Assembly (NCBI GenBank): GCA_023428905.1
Contig: JAEYWP010000004.1
Span: 310,001 to 374,000 of the forward strand
Length of the DNA stretch: 64,000 nucleotides
Direction of reading: 5' to 3'
From: Verrucomicrobiota bacterium
GTDB taxonomy: Bacteria > Verrucomicrobiota > Verrucomicrobiia > Opitutales > Opitutaceae
Below the pieces are notes generated by a model that saw only the letters and a list, made by a program, of their open reading frames with translations, made no database searches and was not told the origin of the DNA. This document shows positions 9,257 to 17,128 of this stretch, one piece after another; within the stretch, counting starts at the first letter, position 1; each line of letters begins with the position of its first letter. Both the position numbers and the translations under genes were made by a program.

Positions 9257-10495
9257 TCAGGACGTGACGGTCACCGTCGGTGGGATACGGCACCCGCCAA
9301 ATCCGCGGTCGCTGATCAGGTCCTTGCGGCTGGTGATGACTTCCCAGACAGCGACGCGGGGGAACACATCGTGGTAATGCGCGCCGGAGGCGATCGCCAC
9401 GTTGAGGAAATACTGCGCCGGATGCAGCGGCAGGTAGGGCAGCTTGAGATCGAAGACATGACGCCCCGGCTTCAGCGTCACTGGCGTGCTGTTGGTGTCG
9501 GAATCGATCGTGAGGACGCGGCCGCCGTCCATGGTGTCGAAGCCCACCCCAACCATGGCGTCCTGGACCGTGTCGGTCGCCTCAACGGTCACCTGGAGGT
9601 GGAGCGGCATGCCATAACTGAGGGCGGGGTCGCCGAGGGCATCCACGCGGATGATACGCACTTGCTTGCCGCGCCCGTGGCCGCGCGGAAGCTTGGCAGT
9701 GTCGATCGCATGCGAGGACTCACCGAGGCGGAATTCAGAGTTGTACACATCGATGGCGGCCTCGACGTCCATGAGCGGGCTGGCGACACCCTTCTTCAGC
9801 ACCACGCAGCGCTGGCAGAGGCGGCGCACCGCCGGCATGTGGTGGCTGACAAAAAGGATGGTGCGGCCCTCGCCGGTCGCGACCTGCTGCATCTTGCCCA
9901 GGCACTTCTGCTGGAAGGCTTGGTCGCCGACCGCGAGCACTTCGTCGACGATCAGCACCTCGGGCTCCAGGTGGGCCGCGACTGCGAAGGCGAGGCGCAC
10001 GTACATGCCGCTGGAGTAGCGTTTGACCGGAGTGTCGATGAAGGAGCCGATCTCCGCGAATTCGATGATCTCATCGAACTTCCGGCGGATTTCCGCGCGG
10101 CGCATCCCGAGGATGGCACCATTGAGGAAGACGTTTTCACGACCGCTGAGCTCCGGGTGGAAGCCGGTGCCCACTTCGAGCAGGCTGGCCACGCGCCCGC
10201 GCACCCGGATGTTGCCCTGAGTGGGTTCGGTGATGCGGCTGAGGATCTTGAGGAGGGTCGATTTGCCGGCGCCGTTGCGTCCGATCAGGCCCACGACCTC
10301 CCCGCGCTGCACGTCGAAGCTGACGTCTTTCAGCGCCCAGAATTCGCGGGGCGAACTGCCATTCGCAGTCTCGGGGGCGCGACCTCGGACTTTGTCCATC
10401 ATGCGCCCGAGCTCGTCCCGGAAGCTGGTCATGCCAACTTTTCCGAGTCGGTACTTCTTCGAGATGCCTCTGACTTCGATGATCGGGTCTGCCAT
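9257..10495 (-). CDS. wzt: Polysaccharide ABC transporter ATP-binding protein (Wzt-like) with C-terminal glycan-binding domain
   Basis: A 412-residue ATPase. The nucleotide-binding domain occupies about residues 1-250, with Walker A GRNGAGKST, signature YSSGMYVRLAF (a Wzt/TagH-type variant of LSGGQ), Walker B VLIVDEVLAVGD and switch SHH. Residues from about 260 form a beta-rich domain (LDVQVTVEA-like strands, PGRHVFDLKL, VAVWEV) resembling the Wzt C-terminal domain, which recognises the modified end of an O-polysaccharide before export. With the ABC-2 permease two genes upstream it should form the inner-membrane exporter. I chose the ATG at 10495 (MADPIIEVRGISKKYRLG). Confidence 0.93.
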   Translation of the reverse strand: MADPIIEVRGISKKYRLGKVGMTSFRDELGRMMDKVRGRAPETANGSSPREFWALKDVSFDVQRGEVVGLIGRNGAGKSTLLKILSRITEPTQGNIRVRGRVASLLEVGTGFHPELSGRENVFLNGAILGMRRAEIRRKFDEIIEFAEIGSFIDTPVKRYSSGMYVRLAFAVAAHLEPEVLIVDEVLAVGDQAFQQKCLGKMQQVATGEGRTILFVSHHMPAVRRLCQRCVVLKKGVASPLMDVEAAIDVYNSEFRLGESSHAIDTAKLPRGHGRGKQVRIIRVDALGDPALSYGMPLHLQVTVEATDTVQDAMVGVGFDTMDGGRVLTIDSDTNSTPVTLKPGRHVFDLKLPYLPLHPAQYFLNVAIASGAHYHDVFPRVAVWEVITSRKDLISDRGFGGCRIPPTVTVTS

Positions 10496-10590
10496 GGGAA
10501 CAGGGAAAGTAGGGGAAATCACCGCCGTTTGGCGAGAAGCGAAATGCAAGACTTATGCTTCAAATCACTTTTGCTACCGCCGCTTGCTTG

Positions 10591-10608
10591 GCTAGCGCCG
10601 CTAGCGCC
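10591..10608. repeat. Perfect 9-bp tandem duplication at a gene end
   Basis: The unit GCTAGCGCC occurs twice head-to-tail. It spans the stop codon (TAG on the minus strand at 10601-10603) of the adjacent glycosyltransferase gene, so the second stop-like CTA sits 9 bp further on. It looks like a slippage product; no function is inferred. Confidence 0.6.
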
Positions 10609-11485
10609 CTTGAGCCCGTAACGTGAGGGCCTTGAGGGCCTGACGGGTCGCGATCCAGCGCGAGAGCGGTCGTTCAAATTCATCTTCCCGTGGTGTGTAG
10701 CTGCCGTCGTACCAACGATTGAGGGACTGGCCCTCGTCGGCCTGAAGTTGTCTTACGAACTGGGCGAGTGTCGTTTCGTCGATCGACCTCGCCGCGCCCG
10801 AACCGGCGGCCGAGGACGCGAGGGAGAGGCAGAGGTTGGCGGCGTAAACCGGGCTGGTTTGGTAGTTCAGGTACGCACGCAGGAAGGCGCCGTCGTTGGC
10901 CAGGGTGCGGAGTGCCATCTCCGGACCGAACATCCCCATGGTGGTCAGGAGCGGGAAACGGTGGGCACGCCGCAGTTTGAGGAGGAAACGCGTGCCGATG
11001 GAAAACGGGTCGAGGTCCTCCTCGCTCGCGAGAATGGCGCCCGCGGTATCGATGTAGAAATCGAGAATCTGCTGGTCCCGGCAGAACACCGAGACGGAGT
11101 TGTTCACCGTGAGCTGAAACTGCGGGACACCAAAACTGATGCGGTCGAGCCAGACCTCGCGGCAGAAAGCGTAACCACGGGTCATCGGAATCTCAAAGGC
11201 CCGCGGTGCGAACACGAACGCATCGGCGTCCATCCAGACCGCCCGATCGTAGCCCTCCGCGAGCAGGTCGCGCGCGGCGACAAGGCGTGCGTAATCGGCG
11301 AGGAGCAGTTTGCTTTTTGAGGCTCGCACGCGCAGGGCGGGCGGGACGAGGTCGAAAAAGCGGTCGTCGTAGAACCGATACGCAAAGCCCTGCACGTCCG
11401 CCCAATGACGGACGGACTGCATGCAGGCATCGATCCAGGCGGGTACATTCGCCGTCCGGAACGACTGGTACACCACCGTTTTCAT
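10601..11485 (-). CDS. Putative glycosyltransferase with DxD-type motif (nucleotide-diphospho-sugar transferase fold)
   Basis: A 294-residue protein starting MKTVVYQSFRTANVPAWIDA. The segment AVWMDADAFVFAPRAFE is the D-A-D metal-binding motif seen in GT-A enzymes of the GT34/GT8-like type, and SKLLLADYARLVAARDLL precedes it as usual. It lies between wzm and wzt, 19 bp downstream of the permease. Transferase identity is likely; the family and sugar are not established. I chose the ATG at 11485 over an upstream GTG-type start because homologous N-termini begin at this strand. Confidence 0.65.
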   Translation of the reverse strand: MKTVVYQSFRTANVPAWIDACMQSVRHWADVQGFAYRFYDDRFFDLVPPALRVRASKSKLLLADYARLVAARDLLAEGYDRAVWMDADAFVFAPRAFEIPMTRGYAFCREVWLDRISFGVPQFQLTVNNSVSVFCRDQQILDFYIDTAGAILASEEDLDPFSIGTRFLLKLRRAHRFPLLTTMGMFGPEMALRTLANDGAFLRAYLNYQTSPVYAANLCLSLASSAAGSGAARSIDETTLAQFVRQLQADEGQSLNRWYDGSYTPREDEFERPLSRWIATRQALKALTLRAQGR

Positions 11486-11504
11486 CGGCGGGGTGAGGGC
11501 CCCG

Positions 11505-12374
11505 TCAGACGGTATCCACAAAGGTGCGGGCGGCGCGCTGGAAGAGCATCAGCCCGATGAAGAAAAGCACCGCGCTCAGGCCGAAGGAAATGCTGTAGTA
11601 AGCGTAGCTAAAGGTGCCGCGTCCCATCGTGCTGTAGCGGAAGGCCTCGACGATCATCGTCATGGGATTGAGTACGCCGACCCACTGCAGGCCCTCGGGG
11701 AGCTTGTTCTGCAGAGCGGAGAGCGGGTAGATGATCGGCGTCGCATACATCCAGATCTGCACGAGAAAGTTCGAGAGATGGTGGAAGTCCCGGTATTTGG
11801 CGGTGAGGGACGACAGCATCATGCCGACGCCGAGGGCGAGCATCGCCATGTGGATGACGAAGACGGGCATCATCAGGAGCATGCTGTTGGGCAGCAGATT
11901 CTCCGCCTTGCCGGTGAAGTGGTACACCACGTAGATCGCGGTGAAGGTGCAGAGCTGAATCAGGAAGGTGAACAGGTGTGACGTGGCCAGGCCGAGGGGG
12001 ACGATCAGGCGTGGAAAGTACACCTTGCCGAACAGATGCGCATTGCTCGTGAAGGTGGAGCTGGTGGCGTTCAGCACGCTGGAAAAATAGCTCCAGGCGA
12101 CCAACCCGCACATGTAGAAGAGCGTGGGGTTCATCCCATCCGTGGAGACTCCCACCACCCGCCCGAACACCAGCGTGAAGACGATCGTGGTGACGACCGG
12201 ATTGATGATGAACCACAGCGGCCCGAGGATCGTCTGTTGATATTTGGAGACGAAATCCCGCCGGACCAAGAGGAGGAGCAGGTCGCGGTAGTCGCGCAGC
12301 CCCTTCCAGTCGATGTTGAACCAGCCCTGGTTCGGGCGGATGTGGATCTCGAAGTTAGGATCGTTGGTGGTCAT
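11505..12374 (-). CDS. wzm: Polysaccharide ABC transporter permease (Wzm-like, ABC-2 family)
   Basis: A 289-residue integral membrane protein with about six hydrophobic segments. It has the ABC-2/TagG hallmarks YRDLLLLLVRRDFVSKYQQT near the N-terminus, GPLWFIINPVVTTIVFTLVF in the first membrane segment, and the RDF-H-LSNF-WMYATPIIY segment in the middle. It forms the channel that exports a lipid-linked polysaccharide across the inner membrane together with the Wzt ATPase encoded two genes downstream. The intervening glycosyltransferase is an uncommon but known interruption of wzm-wzt. Confidence 0.93.
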   Translation of the reverse strand: MTTNDPNFEIHIRPNQGWFNIDWKGLRDYRDLLLLLVRRDFVSKYQQTILGPLWFIINPVVTTIVFTLVFGRVVGVSTDGMNPTLFYMCGLVAWSYFSSVLNATSSTFTSNAHLFGKVYFPRLIVPLGLATSHLFTFLIQLCTFTAIYVVYHFTGKAENLLPNSMLLMMPVFVIHMAMLALGVGMMLSSLTAKYRDFHHLSNFLVQIWMYATPIIYPLSALQNKLPEGLQWVGVLNPMTMIVEAFRYSTMGRGTFSYAYYSISFGLSAVLFFIGLMLFQRAARTFVDTV

Positions 12375-12558
12375 TGGCTCGGGCGTGTGGATGCGAAACG
12401 GGCGTGGGACGGGCGTGGAAACGCCGTCGCCTGCAGCTGTGATGCGCGCGGCCAGACCCCAAAATCAAGCTTTGGTGCGGTCCGGCCGTGCAGCGGCAGG
12501 GCAGCGGTGTTCCGTTGTCCAAGGCATAACTCCATGATCGTCCGGGGGCTGCGGGCGA

Positions 12559-14745
12559 TCAGGAGGCGACCTTCTCTGACTGGTAGCTCTTGTAGTATTC
12601 GGCGTTGTAGGCGCCGTAACCGTCGTAGCCGTAGTTCATCACGGAGGAGGAAGGCACGGCGTTGAGGACGACACCCAGGACCTGGATGCCGGACTCGGAG
12701 AACTTGGCCAGCGTCTTGCGGATGACGGCCTTTCGGGCGGTCTTGAAGCGGCAGACGTAAACCATTTCCGCACAGAAGCGGGAAAGAAGCAGCGCATCCG
12801 GGAAAACCGCGGCCGGCGGGGTGTCGATCACGATCAGGTCGTACTGCTTGGAGAGTTTGCCGAAGAGATCGCAGGCCGAGATCTGGTCGATGACCTCGGT
12901 CGGATTTTTGATCGCGTCGCCCGCCGGGAGCAGATCAAAGGCGGGGCCGATGTTCATGATGCCCAGCTTGTGGGGCTCGATCGCGGTGTCTGTGCGATGC
13001 GCATTCTCGCGCAGCCAGGGCAGCAGGCCGACGCCGGCGGTGGCGCCAAAGTACCGACGCAGGGTGGGACGGCGGAAATCGCAGTCGACCAGCAGGGTCT
13101 TGCGACCGTGGGCGGCAAAGACCGCGGCGAGATTGGAGGCCGTCAGGCTCTTGCCTTCGCTGGGCACGCTGCTGGTCACCAGCAGGCGTTTGGGGAAGGG
13201 GACGAGGGAGCGGATTTCGATTTCGCTGAAGACCCCGCGGTAGGCCTCCGACAGAGAGTCGTCCTTGCCCAGCCGGAAGACATTGGGTCGCTCTGTTTCG
13301 CTGAGCTTCTTCATCGTCTTGATGCCGCCGAGGAGGATCTGCTCGAGACCCACTTCGACGTCATTGGGCGACTTCACCCGTGAGTCGAGGAAACCGAGGC
13401 CCAGCGGAATCCCAAAGAGCAGGAGGATGCCGATGGCGGATGCCTGTAGCGCAGTCTGCTTGGGCGTGGCGTTGACCGGCACGCTGGGAACGTTGGCGCG
13501 ATCGAGGATGCGGATGTTGACGTTCTCCAGCTGGGTCAAAATCGAGGTCTCCTGCAGGCGGCCCAGGATCTGGCTGAGGGAGCTCGATTTGAAGTTATAG
13601 TCGCTCTCCAGGAACTTGTACTGGTCGAGCCGGCGATCGAGTTCCATCAGGGACTTTTCCGCCTCGGCGAATTCGGCCCGGAGGCGTTTCTCGCGTTGTC
13701 CGGCAACGTCGTAGCGGGTCTTGATCGCCTCCACCGCCACCGCGACGGCGTCGTTGATGCGGTTCTGCATTGTATCGATCGCGAGTGCGTTTTCGCGCAT
13801 GCGGGGATGCTCTTCGAGGAAGCGCTGGTTGAGGAGGATACGTTGGGCGCGCAGGTCTTCGATTTCAGAGCGCAGCTGGCTCAATTTCCCGGAGGCGGCG
13901 ATTTCCGGCACATCGAGCAGATCGCGGCCCGCTTCCTGGTAATTCTTGATTGTCTCCAGGACGGTGCGGAGGCCGGTCTGTTCGAGCTCGGCGGCAACGA
14001 GGGCGGTGCCGAGAGAGGCGACTTTCTGGGCAATGATTCCCTTGTTTTCGCCGATCGCGGCCATGTTGTGACGCTCGCGGAATTCCTGCATGGCGCGGTT
14101 GGCCGTCTCCAGCTCGGCCCGCTTCTCCTCGGACTGGTTGCGCAGCCAGAGGATGGCGGAGTTGGTGCCGCTCATCGCCTCGTCCAGCATGTAGTCGATG
14201 TACTTGCGGGCGTATTTGTTTGCCACCAGCGCAGCGGCTTCCGGATCGCGATGGGCCATGCCGATGCGCAGGATGGTGGTGCCGGACTCGGGGCTGATCT
14301 TGAGGGACGGGCGAATGATGCTTCGCACGCTCGGCGCCCCGGCGTTGGGGAGCTCGGGGTTGCGATAGGCATTCTGGATCAGCTCGATTTCCTTCGGGGA
14401 GAAGGAGCCCTGCACGTAGTCAAAAAACTGATCGCTCCGCAGCCGCGCCATGTGGGTGTGGAGGTCCAGGGCGGAGGAGGTCGTGGTGTCCACCACCTCG
14501 GTGATGTTGAGCACCTTCTTTTCCTTCGGCTCGAAGAGGAGCTGCACCTCGGTCCAATACACCGGCTTCTGTTCCGGCTGGGCGAGGACGAACGCGACGG
14601 CGGCGACAGCGCCGGCGATCAGACCGATCCACCAGCGCTCCAGAAACATGTTCAGGAGGGCGCGGGGGGAGAAACCGGCGAGCGGCTTGGCAGCCGCCTT
14701 ATCGTCGTTGCGTTTCGTGGAAGAGGATTTGTTGGATTTAGCCAT
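12559..14745 (-). CDS. wzc: Wzc-like polysaccharide co-polymerase with fused bacterial tyrosine kinase
   Basis: A 728-residue inner-membrane protein. The first membrane segment is at about residues 37-55 (WWIGLIAGAVAAVAFVLAQP). A long periplasmic coiled-coil domain follows, with a second membrane segment near 425-445 (QASAIGILLLFGIPLGLGF). The cytoplasmic BY-kinase domain has Walker A (VPSEGKS, about 527-533), Walker A' (LLVDCD, about 551-556), Walker B (LIVIDTPP, about 637-644) and a C-terminal tail with seven tyrosines between about 705 and 721. Such proteins control chain length and export of capsule or EPS. It is the fused PCP-2a type, normally paired with Wzy-dependent systems, here next to an ABC exporter. 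Confidence 0.95.
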   Translation of the reverse strand: MAKSNKSSSTKRNDDKAAAKPLAGFSPRALLNMFLERWWIGLIAGAVAAVAFVLAQPEQKPVYWTEVQLLFEPKEKKVLNITEVVDTTTSSALDLHTHMARLRSDQFFDYVQGSFSPKEIELIQNAYRNPELPNAGAPSVRSIIRPSLKISPESGTTILRIGMAHRDPEAAALVANKYARKYIDYMLDEAMSGTNSAILWLRNQSEEKRAELETANRAMQEFRERHNMAAIGENKGIIAQKVASLGTALVAAELEQTGLRTVLETIKNYQEAGRDLLDVPEIAASGKLSQLRSEIEDLRAQRILLNQRFLEEHPRMRENALAIDTMQNRINDAVAVAVEAIKTRYDVAGQREKRLRAEFAEAEKSLMELDRRLDQYKFLESDYNFKSSSLSQILGRLQETSILTQLENVNIRILDRANVPSVPVNATPKQTALQASAIGILLLFGIPLGLGFLDSRVKSPNDVEVGLEQILLGGIKTMKKLSETERPNVFRLGKDDSLSEAYRGVFSEIEIRSLVPFPKRLLVTSSVPSEGKSLTASNLAAVFAAHGRKTLLVDCDFRRPTLRRYFGATAGVGLLPWLRENAHRTDTAIEPHKLGIMNIGPAFDLLPAGDAIKNPTEVIDQISACDLFGKLSKQYDLIVIDTPPAAVFPDALLLSRFCAEMVYVCRFKTARKAVIRKTLAKFSESGIQVLGVVLNAVPSSSVMNYGYDGYGAYNAEYYKSYQSEKVAS

Positions 14746-14766
14746 GACGCCTGGAATTGAGGTGGA

Positions 14767-15456
14767 TTACCACAGCCGCTCTGGAACGTAGATGCGGTCT
14801 CCAGGGTAAATAAGAAAGCTACGCGGGGCATTGCGGTCGCGCCGGGGATTGATCATCGCCTCCACATCGACCTGGGTGACGGTTTCCTTACCGTCATCCG
14901 CCGTGCGGGTGACCTGGACGTCATTGCCCTTGGCGGTCGGGCGAAGACCACCCATTGCGGTGATCACATCGACGATCTCCGCTTCGGACGCCTCGCGCGG
15001 CATGTTGAACTTGCCCGCGCGACCCACGGCGCCGAGGACGGATACCTCGCGTGAGGAGTACTCGCGCACCACGATTGTCACCATCGGCTCGCGCAGGAGC
15101 TTTTTGTCCTTCAGCAGGCCCTCCAGGTACGTCTCCGCCTCACGCACGGTGCGATTGGCGAGGTTGATCTCGCCTGCATAGGGCAGCCGGACGATGCCGC
15201 GGTTGTCGATCCGCTGGGCGACCGAAAACTCGCCTTCGTTAAAGACGTTGATCGAGATTTCGTCCCCCTTCAGCAGGCGGTAACCGGGACTTGTGACCGG
15301 CGTGTCCGCACTGTCGGACCCGCTGCTCTGCCCGGCGACGCCCGCCGAACCTTCGGGCCGCGATTCTGCCGTGCCGGCGGCGGTCGCACAGGCGCCGACG
15401 AGGCAGGAGGCAAGAAGCAGGCAGACTGTTGGGCGGAGACGGGCGAAACGTTTCAT
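14767..15456 (-). CDS. wza: Polysaccharide export outer-membrane lipoprotein (Wza-like, OPX family)
   Basis: A 229-residue lipoprotein. The signal ends in a lipobox-like LVGAC with Cys23 as the likely lipidated residue. The PES domain follows (YRLLKGDEISINVFNEGEFS...RIDNRGIVRLPYAGEI), then one SLBB-like segment (REVSVLGAVGRAGKF). It is much shorter than enteric Wza (about 380 residues), having only one SLBB repeat and no obvious C-terminal outer-membrane helix. It should form the periplasmic/outer-membrane exit port with the Wzc-like protein encoded 21 bp downstream. Confidence 0.92.
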   Translation of the reverse strand: MKRFARLRPTVCLLLASCLVGACATAAGTAESRPEGSAGVAGQSSGSDSADTPVTSPGYRLLKGDEISINVFNEGEFSVAQRIDNRGIVRLPYAGEINLANRTVREAETYLEGLLKDKKLLREPMVTIVVREYSSREVSVLGAVGRAGKFNMPREASEAEIVDVITAMGGLRPTAKGNDVQVTRTADDGKETVTQVDVEAMINPRRDRNAPRSFLIYPGDRIYVPERLW

Positions 15457-15490
15457 GGGTCGGCGAAAGTCGAAGCGGCGAAGGAAGGGA

Positions 15491-16816
15491 TCAGAACAGA
15501 TTTCTCACGAAGACGCTCGCCAAATGCCGGTCGTAGTCGGTCGCGCGCATCCTGCGGTAACTGAAGATCGGTGAATCAGAACCGCTTGTGTCATTCTTTT
15601 CGTAGGTATAGCTGGCGCCGAAGCTCCAGTAGCGCGTCAGCTGGTACCCGCCCGAAAGCGTGAAATCCAAGGTGTTGTCGCTGCGGTCCAGGTTGGAGTA
15701 GTCGCGCCACACATAGGAAAGCGAGGCACTGAGGCTGGTCGCGATGCCCACCCGCTGATTGACCGCGACGGTTGCCCGGGTCGTTTCCACGCTCAGATCG
15801 GAGGCGGTCAGGTTGACGGAGCGGTTGGCGGAGAGGCTGACATCGGTGCGTTCACGCGCCTGCCACGAGAGGCTCATGTCGCCGGTGAGCGTCTTTTGGC
15901 CGGTGTCGTTGATGCCAGGGCTTTCCGATTCCTGGTAAGTGATGGAGGCGGAACTCTGGACCTTCGGGAAACGGGAGGGGGGGAGGAACGGCCCGGAAAG
16001 GGTGGCGCTGTAGAAGGCTCCCTTGATTTCTGTCTGGCCGATGTCCGTCTCGCGCGCGGCGCGGTCGAGAATGCGGTACCCGGCGGTCACCGTGCCGCGG
16101 AGAGGACCGGCGATTGGCCGCGAGAGGGAGGCGGAGAAGGAATTGGACGTCTGGTCCAGCTCCGCATTGCGGGCGTTGAGCCCGCTGGACGTGGTCGAGG
16201 TGTAACCGTGGTTCAGGCTGAGGCTCGTGCCGTGAAGGAAATCTGAATACACAAAACCCAGGTTGTTGGTGATGATCTCCTGGTCGCTATAGCCGCTGCG
16301 GTCGGTGTTGCCGTAGCTGAAGCGCTCCGTCAGCGAGGTCTTCACACCGAGCTTGTACTGGAAGTTGATGCTCGCGCGGTAGGTCTCGGCCCGCACGCGA
16401 TCCATCACGTCGTAGTCGACCCGGGTCGCCTCGGAGTAGGTGAGGTCGACAAATCCGGAAAGGCGTGCGCCGTCGGCAAAGGGCAGTTCGGCCCGCAGCT
16501 TGGCACTCAAGTCCTCCGAGTCATACCGGTCATGGGTGTCATACCTCATGATCGCGACGCCGACATCGCCGGTGATTTCCGCAAGGCCGGCGCGGCGGAC
16601 ATAACGCAGGGTAGGCCGCAGCGAGGCGAAATAATCATCATCCCCCGGGATATCCGCTCCAATGAAATACGAGTCGTAGGTGAGCCGCAGCTCCGTATCC
16701 AGCGTGAGCGCACCACGGGCAACCTCGGCGAAACCGAAGCTGTTGACGGCGAGGAGGGGGGAACCCACCAGGGCGAGGAGCGCTGGTTTGAGAATGGACG
16801 AGGTGTGAGGAGTCAC
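15491..16816 (-). CDS. Outer-membrane beta-barrel protein of the exosortase/EPS locus
   Basis: A 441-residue exported protein. After the hydrophobic N-terminus (LKPALLALVGSPLLAVNSFGFA) the sequence alternates polar and hydrophobic residues in many amphipathic strands (LDTELRLTYDSYF, YSATLSGPFL, SLSASLSYVWRDYSNL) and ends in an aromatic strand with terminal F (ASVFVRNLF), the usual barrel-assembly signal. In proteobacterial PEP-CTERM/EPS loci an outer-membrane barrel of this kind sits next to wza/wzc, and I infer the same role in secretion or modification of the polymer. I chose a GTG start at 16816; an in-frame TTG at 16861 is possible. Confidence 0.8.
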   Translation of the reverse strand: MTPHTSSILKPALLALVGSPLLAVNSFGFAEVARGALTLDTELRLTYDSYFIGADIPGDDDYFASLRPTLRYVRRAGLAEITGDVGVAIMRYDTHDRYDSEDLSAKLRAELPFADGARLSGFVDLTYSEATRVDYDVMDRVRAETYRASINFQYKLGVKTSLTERFSYGNTDRSGYSDQEIITNNLGFVYSDFLHGTSLSLNHGYTSTTSSGLNARNAELDQTSNSFSASLSRPIAGPLRGTVTAGYRILDRAARETDIGQTEIKGAFYSATLSGPFLPPSRFPKVQSSASITYQESESPGINDTGQKTLTGDMSLSWQARERTDVSLSANRSVNLTASDLSVETTRATVAVNQRVGIATSLSASLSYVWRDYSNLDRSDNTLDFTLSGGYQLTRYWSFGASYTYEKNDTSGSDSPIFSYRRMRATDYDRHLASVFVRNLF

Positions 16817-17128
16817 GTGGTGTCGGGTCGATGGTTTTGTCCAGTCACTTACGATAAGCAAAGGTTCGCACTCAAAGCGAGGAGCTAATGAGGCATCCAG
16901 CCTTCAAACACGATAATTTTGCGGAATTCACGTAAGCTGTTATAAAAACGCGGCCTATAAAGGTTTTGTGGACCGCGTTTTCCGGTATTCCGCGCGTCGG
17001 ACAGCCATTTCCCCCCGCCGTTGCAGCATTTTGTACGCCCGCCGGCGGTATTTGCCATGCTTTTGCCCGTCTCCTCTTCCCGTCATAACGCGGGACCGGG
17101 GCAAAGGCCTCAGCGGTCCCGGTGGTTC
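16817..17128. other. 312-bp intergenic region before the barrel-wza-wzc genes
   Basis: No convincing gene lies here. An 86-codon minus-strand frame (16872-17132) has no family resemblance. The stretch from about 16900 to 16990 is AT-rich relative to its surroundings. It holds one strong inverted repeat (reported separately) and, on the minus strand, TATAAC-like hexamers that could serve as a -10 element for the downstream EPS genes. No confident -35 partner was found. Confidence 0.5.
16944..16981 (-). terminator. Candidate intrinsic terminator between the TPR gene and the EPS export genes
   Basis: Perfect 9-bp arms AAAACGCGG (16945-16953) and CCGCGTTTT (16973-16981) flank a 19-nt loop. Read on the minus strand the stem ends in CCGCGTTTTT, a GC core followed by a T run, as in an intrinsic terminator for the exosortase-TPR transcript. 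The A-rich arm on the other side would allow bidirectional use. It could equally be an attenuator hairpin in the leader of the barrel-wza-wzc transcript. Confidence 0.45.

Noticed and set aside
7424..10621. Long plus-strand open frame (about 1065 codons)
   Set aside because: Antisense to three recognised glycosyltransferase/ABC genes; low-complexity composition and no motifs.
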